NCBI GenBank assembly: GCA_900489925.1
Contig: UEHQ01000018.1
Coordinates: forward strand, 1-52,588
Reading direction: 5' to 3'
DNA length: 52,588 nt
Origin: Hyphomicrobiales bacterium
GTDB lineage: Bacteria > Pseudomonadota > Alphaproteobacteria > Rhizobiales > Rhizobiaceae
Part shown: positions 25,607 to 34,472 of the stretch, in pieces
Layout: each line of letters starts with the position of its first letter
How positions within the stretch are numbered: position 1 is the first letter of the stretch
Notes under the pieces: generated by a model
Seen by the model: the letters and a program-made list of their open reading frames with translations, nothing else
The model's database searches: none
Told to the model about the DNA's origin: nothing
Program-made: the position numbers and the translations under genes

Positions 25607-26593
25607 CTATTGGCTGGCGGCGCTACACTCGCCCGCCAGCGCTACGATGCGGTCGTCATCCGCCTTGACAGCCCCCGACTGAAACTGCGTGAACAGGTTT
25701 TGTGCCTGAAGCTTGTCGAGCGTGCACTGGCAGAAGCTGCGGCATAGCGCTTCACCTTCCTGCTGGGTGCAGGACACGTTGCATTGTCTGAGATAGCTTT
25801 CCACCGGATCGGGCTTGGCCGGCGGTACGACGATCGACAATCCATAGGCGATCGAAATCAATACCGGCTGATGGATGAGATAGAAGGCAAGGCTGTGGCG
25901 GCCGGCCTTTGCAAGCAGGTTCGATCCGGTTCCCAGCCGTGCAAGCCGTGCGGGCAGGGTCGTCCGGACGGCAATCAGCGCGCTTGTCAGTCCGATCAGG
26001 AACGGAACCGCCCAGGGAAATACCGGCACATAGTCGTTCGATCGTTGCGGCAGTTCCGCGAAACCGATCCACGCGAAATAGCGGGGATTGAAGAATGGCC
26101 AGCGTAGGATGCCCGGTGCAACCCAGGTGTCAGCGACCCACGCGACGATCGCGGCCACCGTGACTAGGATGGTCACGGGCGTCGGCAAGCACAGCAGCAC
26201 GACGCCGATCAGGCTGAGAACCGCGATTGCGTGCAGGATGCCGAAGAATATCCATTCTCCCGGCATGAAATACCACGTCGCAGCAGAAATTGCGGCGGCG
26301 GCGGCGGCAATCATCGCGAACCGCTTCCAGAACGGACGCCACCGAACGTTCGGCGTGTTGGCAAGGACGAGGCTGATGCCGACGATGAAAAGGAACGTCG
26401 AGGCAATGGCGCGGGCATATAGCTTCAGCCAACCCGTTTCCGCGGTGCCCGGGGTCAGATACCCCATGAACTCTAGGTCCCAGGTGAAGTGGTAGCTCGC
26501 CATCGCGATCAGTGCCGCTCCACGCACCGTATCCAGCAAGCCTATGCGGGGCGGCTTGGCGCTCGCCTCGGTTCCCGTCGCCGGAACAGTCAT
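25607..26593 (-). CDS. DUF1624 acyltransferase-like membrane protein with Cys-rich C-terminus
   Basis: The 328-residue protein has about eight to nine membrane helices and the DUF1624 (heparan-alpha-glucosaminide N-acetyltransferase-like) opening RIGLLDTVRGAALIAMASYHF with its conserved Asp, Arg and His. Related proteins move acyl groups across membranes, but no substrate is known here. After the last helix (LAFYLIHQPVLISIAYGLSI) a soluble tail of about 65 residues carries six cysteines spaced CNVSC, CRSFCQC and GEC, which could bind metal or form disulfides. The start abuts the stop of the DUF599 gene with no gap, so the two are cotranscribed. Confidence 0.85.
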   Translation of the reverse strand: MTVPATGTEASAKPPRIGLLDTVRGAALIAMASYHFTWDLEFMGYLTPGTAETGWLKLYARAIASTFLFIVGISLVLANTPNVRWRPFWKRFAMIAAAAAAISAATWYFMPGEWIFFGILHAIAVLSLIGVVLLCLPTPVTILVTVAAIVAWVADTWVAPGILRWPFFNPRYFAWIGFAELPQRSNDYVPVFPWAVPFLIGLTSALIAVRTTLPARLARLGTGSNLLAKAGRHSLAFYLIHQPVLISIAYGLSIVVPPAKPDPVESYLRQCNVSCTQQEGEALCRSFCQCTLDKLQAQNLFTQFQSGAVKADDDRIVALAGECSAASQ

Positions 26594-27361
26594 TCACAAT
26601 CCCCCGGATGAGTCGTTTCCGTCGTCCGACGGTGCATCGCGGGGAACAGGAGAAAGGTGGAGATTTGATGGCGGCGCGGAGTCCATGATCGCGAGCCGCG
26701 CCTCGGAAAAGAACTGCCGCCTCGTCAGGACCGTAATCACGATCACCGTCGTTGCCATGAAGACGTAGGGATTGATGAACCAGCCGAGGTAGCCGATCGA
26801 AAGGAAGATCGCGCGCAAACCCTCGTTGAAATGGCCTCCGGCGATGACATTCATGCGGATGACGCGCTCTGCCGCACGCTCTGCGGCAACGACATCGCGT
26901 TCCGTGTCGCGCATCATCGGAATGGAGCCGAAGAGGATCGTGCAGTAGTTGAACAGCCGGTAGGACCAGCCGAATTTGAAAAAGGCATAGCCGAAGAGCA
27001 CCGCCAGCCCGCCAACCTTCATCTCGAATGCGCCATGTCCACTGTGGAAGACAAAGGGCAGGTCGGCGAAGACCGCATCCACCTTCTCGGTGGCTCCGAG
27101 CAACGCAAAACAGCTACCGATCGCGAAGATCGAGGTCGAGGCGAAGAACGCCGTGCCGTTCTGCAGGCCGGCCATGATCTGGGTGTCGATCATCTTCAGA
27201 TCGCGGCGAAGCGAATTGTAAATCCACTCGCGGCGGCGTTCGCCCATCGCGTGCGTCAGGCTGGTCCGGCCGAAGAGGCTGGCACCTCTCAGCAGCCGAG
27301 AATAGCCAAACCAGAGTGCTGCAAAAAGCGCCAGTGCGATGTAATCTGCCGTCGTCATCAT
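26594..27361 (-). CDS. DUF599 family membrane protein
   Basis: The 255-residue protein matches the DUF599 family, with about four membrane helices (near 7-22, 76-94, 120-140 and 190-212) and the conserved opening ALWFGYSRLL and segments RREWIYNSLRRDLKMIDTQI and FKFGWSYRLFNYCTILFGS. The tail of about 25 residues is polar and rich in Pro, Ser and Asp. The molecular function of DUF599 is not known to me. It is the first gene of a two-gene unit with the DUF1624 gene, immediately adjacent. Confidence 0.85.
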   Translation of the reverse strand: MMTTADYIALALFAALWFGYSRLLRGASLFGRTSLTHAMGERRREWIYNSLRRDLKMIDTQIMAGLQNGTAFFASTSIFAIGSCFALLGATEKVDAVFADLPFVFHSGHGAFEMKVGGLAVLFGYAFFKFGWSYRLFNYCTILFGSIPMMRDTERDVVAAERAAERVIRMNVIAGGHFNEGLRAIFLSIGYLGWFINPYVFMATTVIVITVLTRRQFFSEARLAIMDSAPPSNLHLSPVPRDAPSDDGNDSSGGL

Positions 27362-27551
27362 TATATTGATTCAGTTCCCCGTCGAAACGCCGCCACTCTA
27401 CAGATGCGCGCGCGCGCCGCAATAACCGGGACGCGATCGAGCGTTTGGTTTTAAGCGATGTCGCACCCGTGAAATGCTATGTCGGTGTATCGAAGGGGTC
27501 GCGCGCGGCGCTGGCGTAGCTTTCGACAGCAAATCAAAACAGGACGCAATC

Positions 27552-28958
27552 ATGTTCCTTTCCGTTTTCGACGTATTCAAGATCGGCGTCGGTCCCTCGA
27601 GCTCGCACACCATGGGGCCGATGACGGCGGCTAACCGCTTTCTCGATCTGATTCTGTCGGACGAATGGCCGCGTCCGTCGTCGGGCGCGCAGGTCGCGTC
27701 GATCAAGGTCAGTCTCCATGGTTCGCTGGCGCACACGGGCATCGGCCACGGAACGGGCAGGGCCGTCGTGCTCGGCTTGATGGGGGAGCAGCCCGACAGC
27801 GTCGATCCCGACAAGATGGATGGCATCATCGATGGCGTGGAACGTTCCGGTCGCATCACGCCGCCCGGCCATCCGGCCTATCAGTTCCAGCCCAAGGTCG
27901 ATCTGGTCTTCGACAAGAAGCAGCCGCTGCCTGGACATGCCAATGGCATGTCCTTTTCCGCCTTCGACCGGGACGGGCGCATGCTTCTGCGTCGCATCTA
28001 TTACTCCGTCGGCGGCGGTTTCGTGGTGACCGACACCGAGCTGGAAGGAATGCGCACGAAGAAGAAGGCATCGTCGGATCTCGCCAAGGTGCCCTATCCG
28101 TTTTCGAGCGCGAAGCAGATGCTCGACATGGCGGCGCGCTCCGGCCTCTCGATCGCGCAGATGAAACGCGCCAACGAGGAAAGCCACCGCAGCCGCGAGG
28201 AGTTGGACGAGGGGCTCGATCGGATCTGGGCTGCCATGCGCTCCTGCATCGAACGCGGCCTGAAGGTCGATGGCATCATGCCGGGCGGATTGAATGTCCG
28301 CCGCCGTGCCCGGGCGATTCATGACAAGCTCCAGGAAGAATGGCGCAGCAACCGCATCAACCCGTTACTCGCCAACGACTGGCTGAGCGTCTACGCCATG
28401 GCCGTGAACGAAGAGAACGCAGCAGGCGGACGCGTCGTGACGGCGCCGACGAACGGCGCTGCCGGCGTCATTCCGGCGACCATCCGCTACTACGAGCACT
28501 TCCATGACGATTGGGACCAGAAGGGCATTCGCGATTACCTTCTGACGGCAGCCGCCATCGGCGGCATCATCAAGCACAATGCCTCGATCTCGGGCGCGGA
28601 AGTCGGCTGTCAGGGCGAGGTCGGCTCTGCCGCCGCCATGGCCGCCGCCGGCCTTGCTGCCGTCATGGGCGGCACGGCAGAGCAGATCGAAAACGCAGCG
28701 GAGATCGCCCTTGAACATCACCTGGGAATGAGCTGTGACCCGGTCGCGGGCTTGGTTCAGGTTCCGTGCATCGAGCGCAACGCACTCGGCGCTGTTAAGG
28801 CGGTTACGGCAGCGTCACTGGCGATCAAGGGCGATGGCCGGCATTTCGTGCCGCTCGACGCCTGCATCGAAACCATGCGGCAGACGGGCCATGATATGAG
28901 CGAGAAGTACAAGGAGACGTCCACCGGCGGCCTCGCCGTCAACGTCGTGGAATGTTGA
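27552..28958 (+). CDS. sdaA: L-serine ammonia-lyase (iron-sulfur type)
   Basis: The enzyme deaminates L-serine to pyruvate and ammonia using an oxygen-sensitive 4Fe-4S cluster. The 468-residue product is the single-chain form: an N-terminal beta domain (about 1-155) with GVGPSSSHTMGP, and a C-terminal alpha domain with the cluster-ligand region CQGEVGSAAAMAAAGL and CDPVAGLVQVPCIERN. The ATG at 27552 is preceded by AGGA; the longer frame upstream lacks a signal. It is divergent from the DUF599 gene. Length is normal for SdaA. Confidence 0.96.
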   Translation: MFLSVFDVFKIGVGPSSSHTMGPMTAANRFLDLILSDEWPRPSSGAQVASIKVSLHGSLAHTGIGHGTGRAVVLGLMGEQPDSVDPDKMDGIIDGVERSGRITPPGHPAYQFQPKVDLVFDKKQPLPGHANGMSFSAFDRDGRMLLRRIYYSVGGGFVVTDTELEGMRTKKKASSDLAKVPYPFSSAKQMLDMAARSGLSIAQMKRANEESHRSREELDEGLDRIWAAMRSCIERGLKVDGIMPGGLNVRRRARAIHDKLQEEWRSNRINPLLANDWLSVYAMAVNEENAAGGRVVTAPTNGAAGVIPATIRYYEHFHDDWDQKGIRDYLLTAAAIGGIIKHNASISGAEVGCQGEVGSAAAMAAAGLAAVMGGTAEQIENAAEIALEHHLGMSCDPVAGLVQVPCIERNALGAVKAVTAASLAIKGDGRHFVPLDACIETMRQTGHDMSEKYKETSTGGLAVNVVEC

Positions 28959-29048
28959 CCGTGGGCGTTCTCCGAAAATCGCTGCACACCGTCGTACATC
29001 CCGATCTGATATCTTGACGCTGCCGCCCAAAAGGATTTCAACGGCAGC

Positions 29049-29486
29049 ATGGCATTGCATCTTATCAAACTGTGCGTCGGGGCAGACTCGATTGACGACC
29101 TGCGTGAATGGGTGGCGGAGCGCTCGCTTCGCGCAATCGCTGCTGGCCTCGAGCCTCATTCTGTTCACACGACAAGAATGGTTCCTAAACGCGTCGAAGA
29201 ACTGCTCGACGGAGGATCGCTGTACTGGGTGATCAAAGGTCAGGTTCAGGCGCGGCAGAAGCTGTTGGACATCCAGACATTTACGGATGGTGAGGGAATT
29301 GGCCGCTGCCATCTGGTGCTCGGACCGGAGGTCATTGAAACCTCGGTGCAGCCGAAGCGCGCGTTCCAGGGCTGGCGGTATTTCCCCGAGGAAGATACGC
29401 CGCGCGATCTTCACAGTCTCGGCGAAGGTATTGCTGAAATGCCCGCGGACCTGCGCCGCGAGCTTTCCGAGCTTGGTTTGCTCTGA
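29049..29486 (+). CDS. DUF1489 family protein
   Basis: The 145-residue cytoplasmic protein matches the alphaproteobacterial DUF1489 family along its length, beginning MALHLIKLCVGADSIDDL and including YWVIKGQVQARQKLLDI. No enzyme motif is evident and I know of no established function. The family is nearly always found as a single small gene. AAAGGA lies 14 bases before the ATG. It converges with a small - strand gene, six bases separating the stops, with no terminator between. Confidence 0.85.
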   Translation: MALHLIKLCVGADSIDDLREWVAERSLRAIAAGLEPHSVHTTRMVPKRVEELLDGGSLYWVIKGQVQARQKLLDIQTFTDGEGIGRCHLVLGPEVIETSVQPKRAFQGWRYFPEEDTPRDLHSLGEGIAEMPADLRRELSELGLL

Positions 29487-29492
29487 ATAAAA

Positions 29493-29771
29493 TTAGCGCA
29501 AGCGCAGGGTGACAGGTGCCCGTCCATCGGGGCACGTCACATGCAGGTGAATGCTTGCTTCCGGCTGCGAATAGCGCCAGGCGCGTGCGCCGTGGCAGAG
29601 CAGCAGGTTGATCAGATCCTTGGTCTTTGCCGTCTTCGGCTTCTGGCGCTGAAGGCCGATCTCGGCCAACCGAAGCGCCGCCTCATGGAGCGGGTGCAAT
29701 CCCGCCCGTGGGTTCTTTCCCGTCAGTCGGCCTTGAGGCGGAAATTCCGGAACGTTCTCGTTGATCGCCAT
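29493..29771 (-). CDS. 92-aa conserved-looking hypothetical protein
   Basis: The ATG at 29771 is preferred because GGGG lies six bases upstream; an ATG two codons earlier abuts that SD. The product is basic and hydrophilic, with a Pro/Gly-rich N-terminus (NVPEFPPQGRLTGKNPRAG), a helical middle (HEAALRLAEIGLQRQ) and a C-terminal half with several short strands (IHLHVTCPDGRAPVTLRLR). There is no signal peptide. I recognise no family. The frame and composition agree with neighbouring genes, and there is no better frame on either strand. Confidence 0.65.
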   Translation of the reverse strand: MAINENVPEFPPQGRLTGKNPRAGLHPLHEAALRLAEIGLQRQKPKTAKTKDLINLLLCHGARAWRYSQPEASIHLHVTCPDGRAPVTLRLR

Positions 29772-29886
29772 AGTCATCCCCGTACGCAGTACAAATCGAG
29801 TCTAACAACTCCGGCCGGTTCGCGAACACCGATCACGGCCATACTCCGGGCTGCCGCCTGAAACGCGTAGGCGACAGTCCTCATCA

Positions 29887-31347
29887 TCACTGAGCCGCGG
29901 CCCAGCATTTCACACCGGCGCGCTTCAGCGCGTTGCAGGCGTTCACGGCGTCACGCTGGTCGTCGAAGCCGCCGAAGCGAGCGCGGTAGCTGCCGGCATA
30001 GGCAACGGCGAAGGGCTTTGCCGAGCGCAGTGCTTTGCCGCCCTTGGTCTTTGCGCCGTCGAGAAGGTCCATTGCGCCATCTTTGCTGGAAGAGACGCCG
30101 ATCTGAACGACCCAACCGCTCGGCTGCGCTTCCTTGGTGGAGGCAGTCGTCAGAGCGTCAACCGAGGTGTCGCCCTGTTCCGGCGGCACGTAGGACGGCG
30201 CCGGCGTCGACGTAGCGATGGATGCCTGCTTGATCGGCTGCGTCTTGACCTTCGTCGGAGCAGGCATTTCCTGCAGCAGCGGGTTGGCGGATTTCGCAGC
30301 GGGCGTTGCGGCAAAGGCGACCTGAGCGGAGGCAGCCTGGTCACGCGTATCAGGAACCGGGCCGCTGTGCGGAAGGTCTGAATCGGTCGACACGGAGGCA
30401 ACCTCGGTCTTTGCCGCGGTCACCGGAATAACCGGCTCAGTCGAAATCTTGGGCGCCTGTGCCACGAGATTGGACGAACCACCACGGCTCGAGGCCTTCG
30501 GCAGGTAGCTTGCGATCAAATTGCGCATCTGGTTGTCGCGGGCAGGAGTGGAGGCGCCACCGAGGACCACGCCGACGATCGACTTGCCATCGACCTGAAC
30601 CGAACTGACAAGATTGAAGCCGGCCGCACGGGTATAGCCCGTCTTGATGCCATCGACGCCGCGCACGGAGCCGACAAGGCGGTTGTGGCTGCGGATGATA
30701 CGGTTGCCGAACTTGAAGCTCTGGGTAGAGAAGTAGCCGTAATACTGCGGAAAGTGCTGGCGCAGCGCGATACCGAGGCGGGCCTGGTCACGTGCCGTCG
30801 TCATCTGCGCGGTGTTCGGCAGGCCGTTGGCGTTGCGGTAGGTCGTGCGGGTCATGCCGAGCGCATGCGCCTTGGCAGTCATCATCTGCGCGAAACGATC
30901 TTCGCTGCCGCCGAGCAACTCGCCAAGGGCGGTGGAGGCATCGTTGGCCGAAAGCGTGACGAGTCCGAGAATCGCCTGTTCGACGGAAATCGTACCACCC
31001 GGCCGAACGCCGAGCTTGGTAGGAGCCTGGCCGGACGCATGGGCGGAGAAGGGAACTGCTGTATCAAGACGGATGCGACCCTGCTCGAGTGCTTCGAACG
31101 TCAGATAAAGTGTCATCATCTTTGTGAGCGAAGCCGGATACTGCAAGCGATCGGCATTTTCGCTGTAGAGGACGTTGCCCGTATTCGCATCGACGACGAT
31201 GCCCGCATATCTCGAATTGGCGGCTTCCGCCTCGGCATTGGCCGAGTCGATCGTTGCGATCCCGACTGCCATCGACAGCACCATGATCGCCTTGATCAGG
31301 AAGTTACCGGAACGGGATGGAGACACGGAGGAAGCTGACCTGGACAC
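29887..31347 (-). CDS. D-alanyl-D-alanine carboxypeptidase (PBP5-like) with SPOR domain
   Basis: The enzyme trims the terminal D-alanine from peptidoglycan stem peptides in the periplasm. Of 486 residues, about 38 form a signal peptide or anchor. The serine peptidase S11 domain (about 45-275) has all three motifs: SLTK at 73-76 (nucleophile Ser73), SAN at 133-135 and KTG at 235-237. A Pro/Ala/Thr-rich linker (about 285-400) leads to a C-terminal SPOR domain (about 410-486), which binds denuded septal glycan and would target the enzyme to division sites. The start is GTG at 31347. It is monocistronic. Confidence 0.95.
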   Translation of the reverse strand: MSRSASSVSPSRSGNFLIKAIMVLSMAVGIATIDSANAEAEAANSRYAGIVVDANTGNVLYSENADRLQYPASLTKMMTLYLTFEALEQGRIRLDTAVPFSAHASGQAPTKLGVRPGGTISVEQAILGLVTLSANDASTALGELLGGSEDRFAQMMTAKAHALGMTRTTYRNANGLPNTAQMTTARDQARLGIALRQHFPQYYGYFSTQSFKFGNRIIRSHNRLVGSVRGVDGIKTGYTRAAGFNLVSSVQVDGKSIVGVVLGGASTPARDNQMRNLIASYLPKASSRGGSSNLVAQAPKISTEPVIPVTAAKTEVASVSTDSDLPHSGPVPDTRDQAASAQVAFAATPAAKSANPLLQEMPAPTKVKTQPIKQASIATSTPAPSYVPPEQGDTSVDALTTASTKEAQPSGWVVQIGVSSSKDGAMDLLDGAKTKGGKALRSAKPFAVAYAGSYRARFGGFDDQRDAVNACNALKRAGVKCWAAAQ

Positions 31348-31483
31348 TATTTCACTCTTCGCTTGCAGTTCAAATGTTCGCGGGATCGCGCGCCCTCCCG
31401 CACGATCAACCCTCCCGAAAGTAGCCGCCTGGGGTTACCAATCCGTTTATGATTAATCGTTTGTTTCGCCATTTCGGACCAAT

Positions 31484-32233
31484 TTAGCGGCTTGGCGCAG
31501 AACGGGTCACAAGACGCGTTTCCACAAAGTGGCGAATAGCGGCATCAATATGGTCCCAGTCGGGCAAATGCTGACTCGAGAAGCGGTAAAGCACACTTAA
31601 ATCGTGACCGACCTTGATGTCGCGCTGGCAATCGCCGCTGGTCGCCATCGCCGGTGTGTCGGGAAGCACGCAGCGCACGACATAGTTGCTGCCATCAGGT
31701 TTCGCTGCCGTCAGCAGCACTTCACCGGCGTAGCCCGCATCGGCGCGCAAATGATGGAGCGTCATTCCGTTGGAGAAGGGGAAAGGCGCCCCTTCCAGCA
31801 GATGCGAATAGATCGGCTCCATGCGCCCCGACATGTCCTTGGACATCGTGCTCTGCGATATCTGCAGAAAGATGAGGCCCGACGACTGGGAAACGTCATC
31901 GAAGCGCGTGCGGTTTGCCTTGTCGTATCCACGCAGTTCGGGCCATGTCAGGTAAAGATCGGTCCGTTCTGCGACGCCACTTTGCCGCTGGCTCGGAAAA
32001 CGGATCGTATTGGCTGGAAACTGAATGGTGTCTTGACCGATCACGAGGGTTATCGGCGTCGTGTCTTCCGTATTGCCGGCGAGCGACACCCGCGCTCCAA
32101 ACCAGCGGCCACCAATGCTGATCGTGATCGTCAGTGCCGCCAGAATCGCAATCACAGCCGTGACCCGCACCAGAAAGCTGGTGGAGAGCAGTAGTGCTTC
32201 GGCTATCTCGGCGTTGTTTTCAAGATGGTGCAT
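31484..32233 (-). CDS. Hypothetical single-pass membrane protein with periplasmic domain
   Basis: The 249-residue protein has a short cytoplasmic N-terminus, one membrane helix (about 17-42, including FLVRVTAVIAILAALTITI) and a periplasmic domain of about 200 residues. That domain has two cysteines (in RCVLPD and GDCQRD) that could form a disulfide, and a DIKVGHDLSVLYRFSSQHLPDW segment. I do not recognise the family; such proteins are found in rhizobial genomes without known function. It is a separate unit from the neighbouring carboxypeptidase, with 136 bases between, and has no visible partner. Confidence 0.75.
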   Translation of the reverse strand: MHHLENNAEIAEALLLSTSFLVRVTAVIAILAALTITISIGGRWFGARVSLAGNTEDTTPITLVIGQDTIQFPANTIRFPSQRQSGVAERTDLYLTWPELRGYDKANRTRFDDVSQSSGLIFLQISQSTMSKDMSGRMEPIYSHLLEGAPFPFSNGMTLHHLRADAGYAGEVLLTAAKPDGSNYVVRCVLPDTPAMATSGDCQRDIKVGHDLSVLYRFSSQHLPDWDHIDAAIRHFVETRLVTRSAPSR

Positions 32234-32350
32234 GGCGGCTCTCGCATGTCAAACCGCCGCAGGAAGGGACAGGAGCCGCCGGTCGTTATCGCTTTGCCGA
32301 TCATGGTGAGAGGATGGTTAATGAAGTTCTAATTACGGCCGCGAGCGCAT

Positions 32351-32387
32351 AAAAAATGAGCCGCTCCGGGGACAGCGGGAGCGGCTC
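32351..32387 (-). terminator. Intrinsic terminator of the BTLCP protease gene
   Basis: Perfect 10-base arms (32358-32367 and 32378-32387) surround a ten-base loop. On the minus strand the stem is followed by an A then six T residues (complement of 32351-32357). It lies 85 bases beyond the stop codon of the protease gene and before the next - strand gene start is reached, so that gene is transcribed separately. Confidence 0.85.
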
Positions 32388-32471
32388 TCGGGCGCCGATA
32401 GGGACGGGATGCGGGGACACACGAACCAAGGCGCCTTGCACGTCCGCCAGTGGCAACTGGCGGTCGGTTAT

Positions 32472-33077
32472 TTACTTCACGCTACCCACGGCAACGGCGC
32501 GGCCGTCCTGGAGCTTTGACCAGCGAGTCGGATCGCTGGCGGATTGCCGCTTCAGGAAGGTGTATTCCGTATCGGCCCACAGCATGACCTTGTTGCGCAT
32601 GTTGTCGAGGATGAAATCCCCGCGATCCGTGCGAACGGTCAGCACAGCGTGGCCTTCGCCATTCGGCTGCAGGACGACGGTCATCAGCAGGTCGGATGGC
32701 GAGAAGCCTGCATTGATCAGGAGCTTGCGCTTGAGGAGTGCATAATCTTCACAGTCGCCAGCCGTTTGCGGATAGGCCCAGCGCTCTTCGACACCGTAGA
32801 TCTCCTTGTCGGTCATCGGCGTGATCGTCGAATTGACCTGATAGTTGATCTTGAGAATGGTTTTCCAACGATCTTCCGTCAGCGTCAGTACGCCTTGGTC
32901 GCCCGCCGGATTTGCGCAGTCTGCCGGAATCTCTTTGCAGAACTGATAGGCACCGATCGGTGGGCTAGCATTGCCGACGACCGTCATGCTGAGAGAGTTC
33001 GCCTGTCCGTCGCCCACGATTGTCACCAGTATCGCGCCGGCTGCCAAGCCGCCTTTGATGAATGTCCCGATTGCCAT
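32472..33077 (-). CDS. BTLCP-family (peptidase C93) transglutaminase-like cysteine protease
   Basis: The 201-residue protein has a signal peptide (1-27, cleavage after GQA) and a transglutaminase-like papain fold with catalytic Cys109 in GDCEDYALLK, His143 in EGHAVL and Asp158 in ILDNM. This family includes LapG, which in Pseudomonas cuts a surface adhesin in response to c-di-GMP, but rhizobial members without LapD beside them have unclear targets. An extra cysteine pair (C47 and C54) may form a disulfide. The ATG at 33077 has GGGGAGA upstream; earlier codons in frame lack a signal. No partner receptor or adhesin gene is in the window. Confidence 0.9.
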   Translation of the reverse strand: MAIGTFIKGGLAAGAILVTIVGDGQANSLSMTVVGNASPPIGAYQFCKEIPADCANPAGDQGVLTLTEDRWKTILKINYQVNSTITPMTDKEIYGVEERWAYPQTAGDCEDYALLKRKLLINAGFSPSDLLMTVVLQPNGEGHAVLTVRTDRGDFILDNMRNKVMLWADTEYTFLKRQSASDPTRWSKLQDGRAVAVGSVK

Positions 33078-33440
33078 TTCTGTCTCCCCGTTTGTGAGGA
33101 GACCTTGCCACACACGTTTTTATCTGACGCAAAATTGCGTAGTTAAATTAAAGGCTTAGTTGATTCAAATGCGCGGACATTTCGACTAAAAACAAAATCG
33201 AATGCGCATAAAACTTGATGCGCATTTGCCGAAAACTTAGTTCAAATTGCAGCTGTTTTGAAAAGATACCAGGATTGAAAAGGTCTCATTCCGGCACAGA
33301 ATGTTAACAGGCGGCACGTTTCGAGGTTGGGCGTAGTAAGTGCTTAACCATCGCAGCCCCTATGCCCTCCGGCCGATGGCAGTCGACTTGATGCGCAGTG
33401 GCTCGGAAAAAGGCCCGATTTCGGCGATCGAACGACGCGA
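33078..33440. other. 363-base intergenic region with twin ATGCGCAT palindromes
   Basis: This AT-richer gap between the protease start and the end of the iminopeptidase gene holds no convincing gene. The palindrome ATGCGCAT occurs at 33202-33209 and 33218-33225, 16 bases apart centre to centre, and ATGCGC recurs at 33169-33174 and 33391-33396. The protease promoter must lie here. A regulator site is possible; no named regulator is suggested by the motif. Confidence 0.45.
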
Positions 33441-34409
33441 TTATTTTTGAAGAGTTTCAGAAAAAATATCGGTCGCACTGACGATTGCCCGGGCAATGTC
33501 CTGATTTGCGACGGAGTGCGCGGCCTTTTCAGCGATCACGAGCTGGCTTCCGGGCCATGCTCTTGCAAGCTCCCAGGCTGTTGTCAGGGGTGCCTCGAGA
33601 TCGAGCCTGCCTTGCACAAGAACGCCAGGGATGCCCCGCAGCTTGTCGACGCCCGACAGCAATGCGCCATCGTCGAGCCATGCGTTGTGAGCGAAGTAGT
33701 GAACGATGATCCGCGCGCGGGTCAGCAGATAGGCCGGGCTGCTCCAGCGACGAGGAAGGCCGTTCGGGTCGGCAAGGAGAATGGAGGCTGCCTCCCAGTC
33801 GTGCCAGTCTCGAGCAGCCTTCAGGCGGGTATCCATGTCAGGCGCATTCAGTAGCGTGAGATACCCTTCAAGCAGGCCTTCCGGGCGAAGTTTGTCGGGA
33901 AGCGCGGAGAGAAGGCGATTCCATTCCTCCGGGAACAAGGCGGCCATCCCATGTGTCAGCCACGCGATCTCGGATGGTCGCGTCATCGTGACGCCGCCAA
34001 GGACGATGGCGCTGACGCGTTCCGGTCTTGCTTGGGCGTAGGTAAGGGCGAGCGTCGAGCCCCAGGAGGTGCCGAACAACAGCCAGCTTTCGATGCCGAG
34101 ATGCTGTCGGAGTTTCTCGATGTCATCAACCAGATCCCAGGTTGTGTTTCTGGTCAGGTCGGTCTTCAGGTCGGCTGCAGAGGGGAGGCTTTTGCCACAA
34201 TTACGCTGATCGAAGAGAACAATGCGGTATCGCTCGGGATTGAAATATCGCGCGGATGCGGGAGTTGAGCCTGATCCCGGCCCGCCGTGAAGATAGAGCG
34301 CCGGCAGACCGTCAGGGTTGCCGTAGGCTTCCCAATAGATCTGCTGCTCGTCGCCGACGGCAAGAAGGCCTTTCTCATAAGGCTTGATTTCGGGATAGAG
34401 CACGGACAT
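33441..34409 (-). CDS. pip: Proline iminopeptidase
   Basis: The enzyme removes N-terminal proline from peptides in the cytoplasm. The 322-residue alpha/beta hydrolase has the oxyanion motif HGGPGSG at 41-47, the nucleophile Ser115 in GTSWGS, the acid Asp in GRLDLEAP and the His in EKAAHS. It starts MSVLYPEIKPYEKGLLAVGD, matching the known family start, with AAAGG upstream; longer frames to 34463 are rejected. Length is normal for Pip of the S33 family. It stands alone between the intergenic region and the PilZ gene. Confidence 0.95.
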   Translation of the reverse strand: MSVLYPEIKPYEKGLLAVGDEQQIYWEAYGNPDGLPALYLHGGPGSGSTPASARYFNPERYRIVLFDQRNCGKSLPSAADLKTDLTRNTTWDLVDDIEKLRQHLGIESWLLFGTSWGSTLALTYAQARPERVSAIVLGGVTMTRPSEIAWLTHGMAALFPEEWNRLLSALPDKLRPEGLLEGYLTLLNAPDMDTRLKAARDWHDWEAASILLADPNGLPRRWSSPAYLLTRARIIVHYFAHNAWLDDGALLSGVDKLRGIPGVLVQGRLDLEAPLTTAWELARAWPGSQLVIAEKAAHSVANQDIARAIVSATDIFSETLQK

Positions 34410-34472
34410 GCGACGGCCTTTCATTACGAGCGACCCATATGGATCAGTCGCGTGACGCCGCAATGACGAAAA

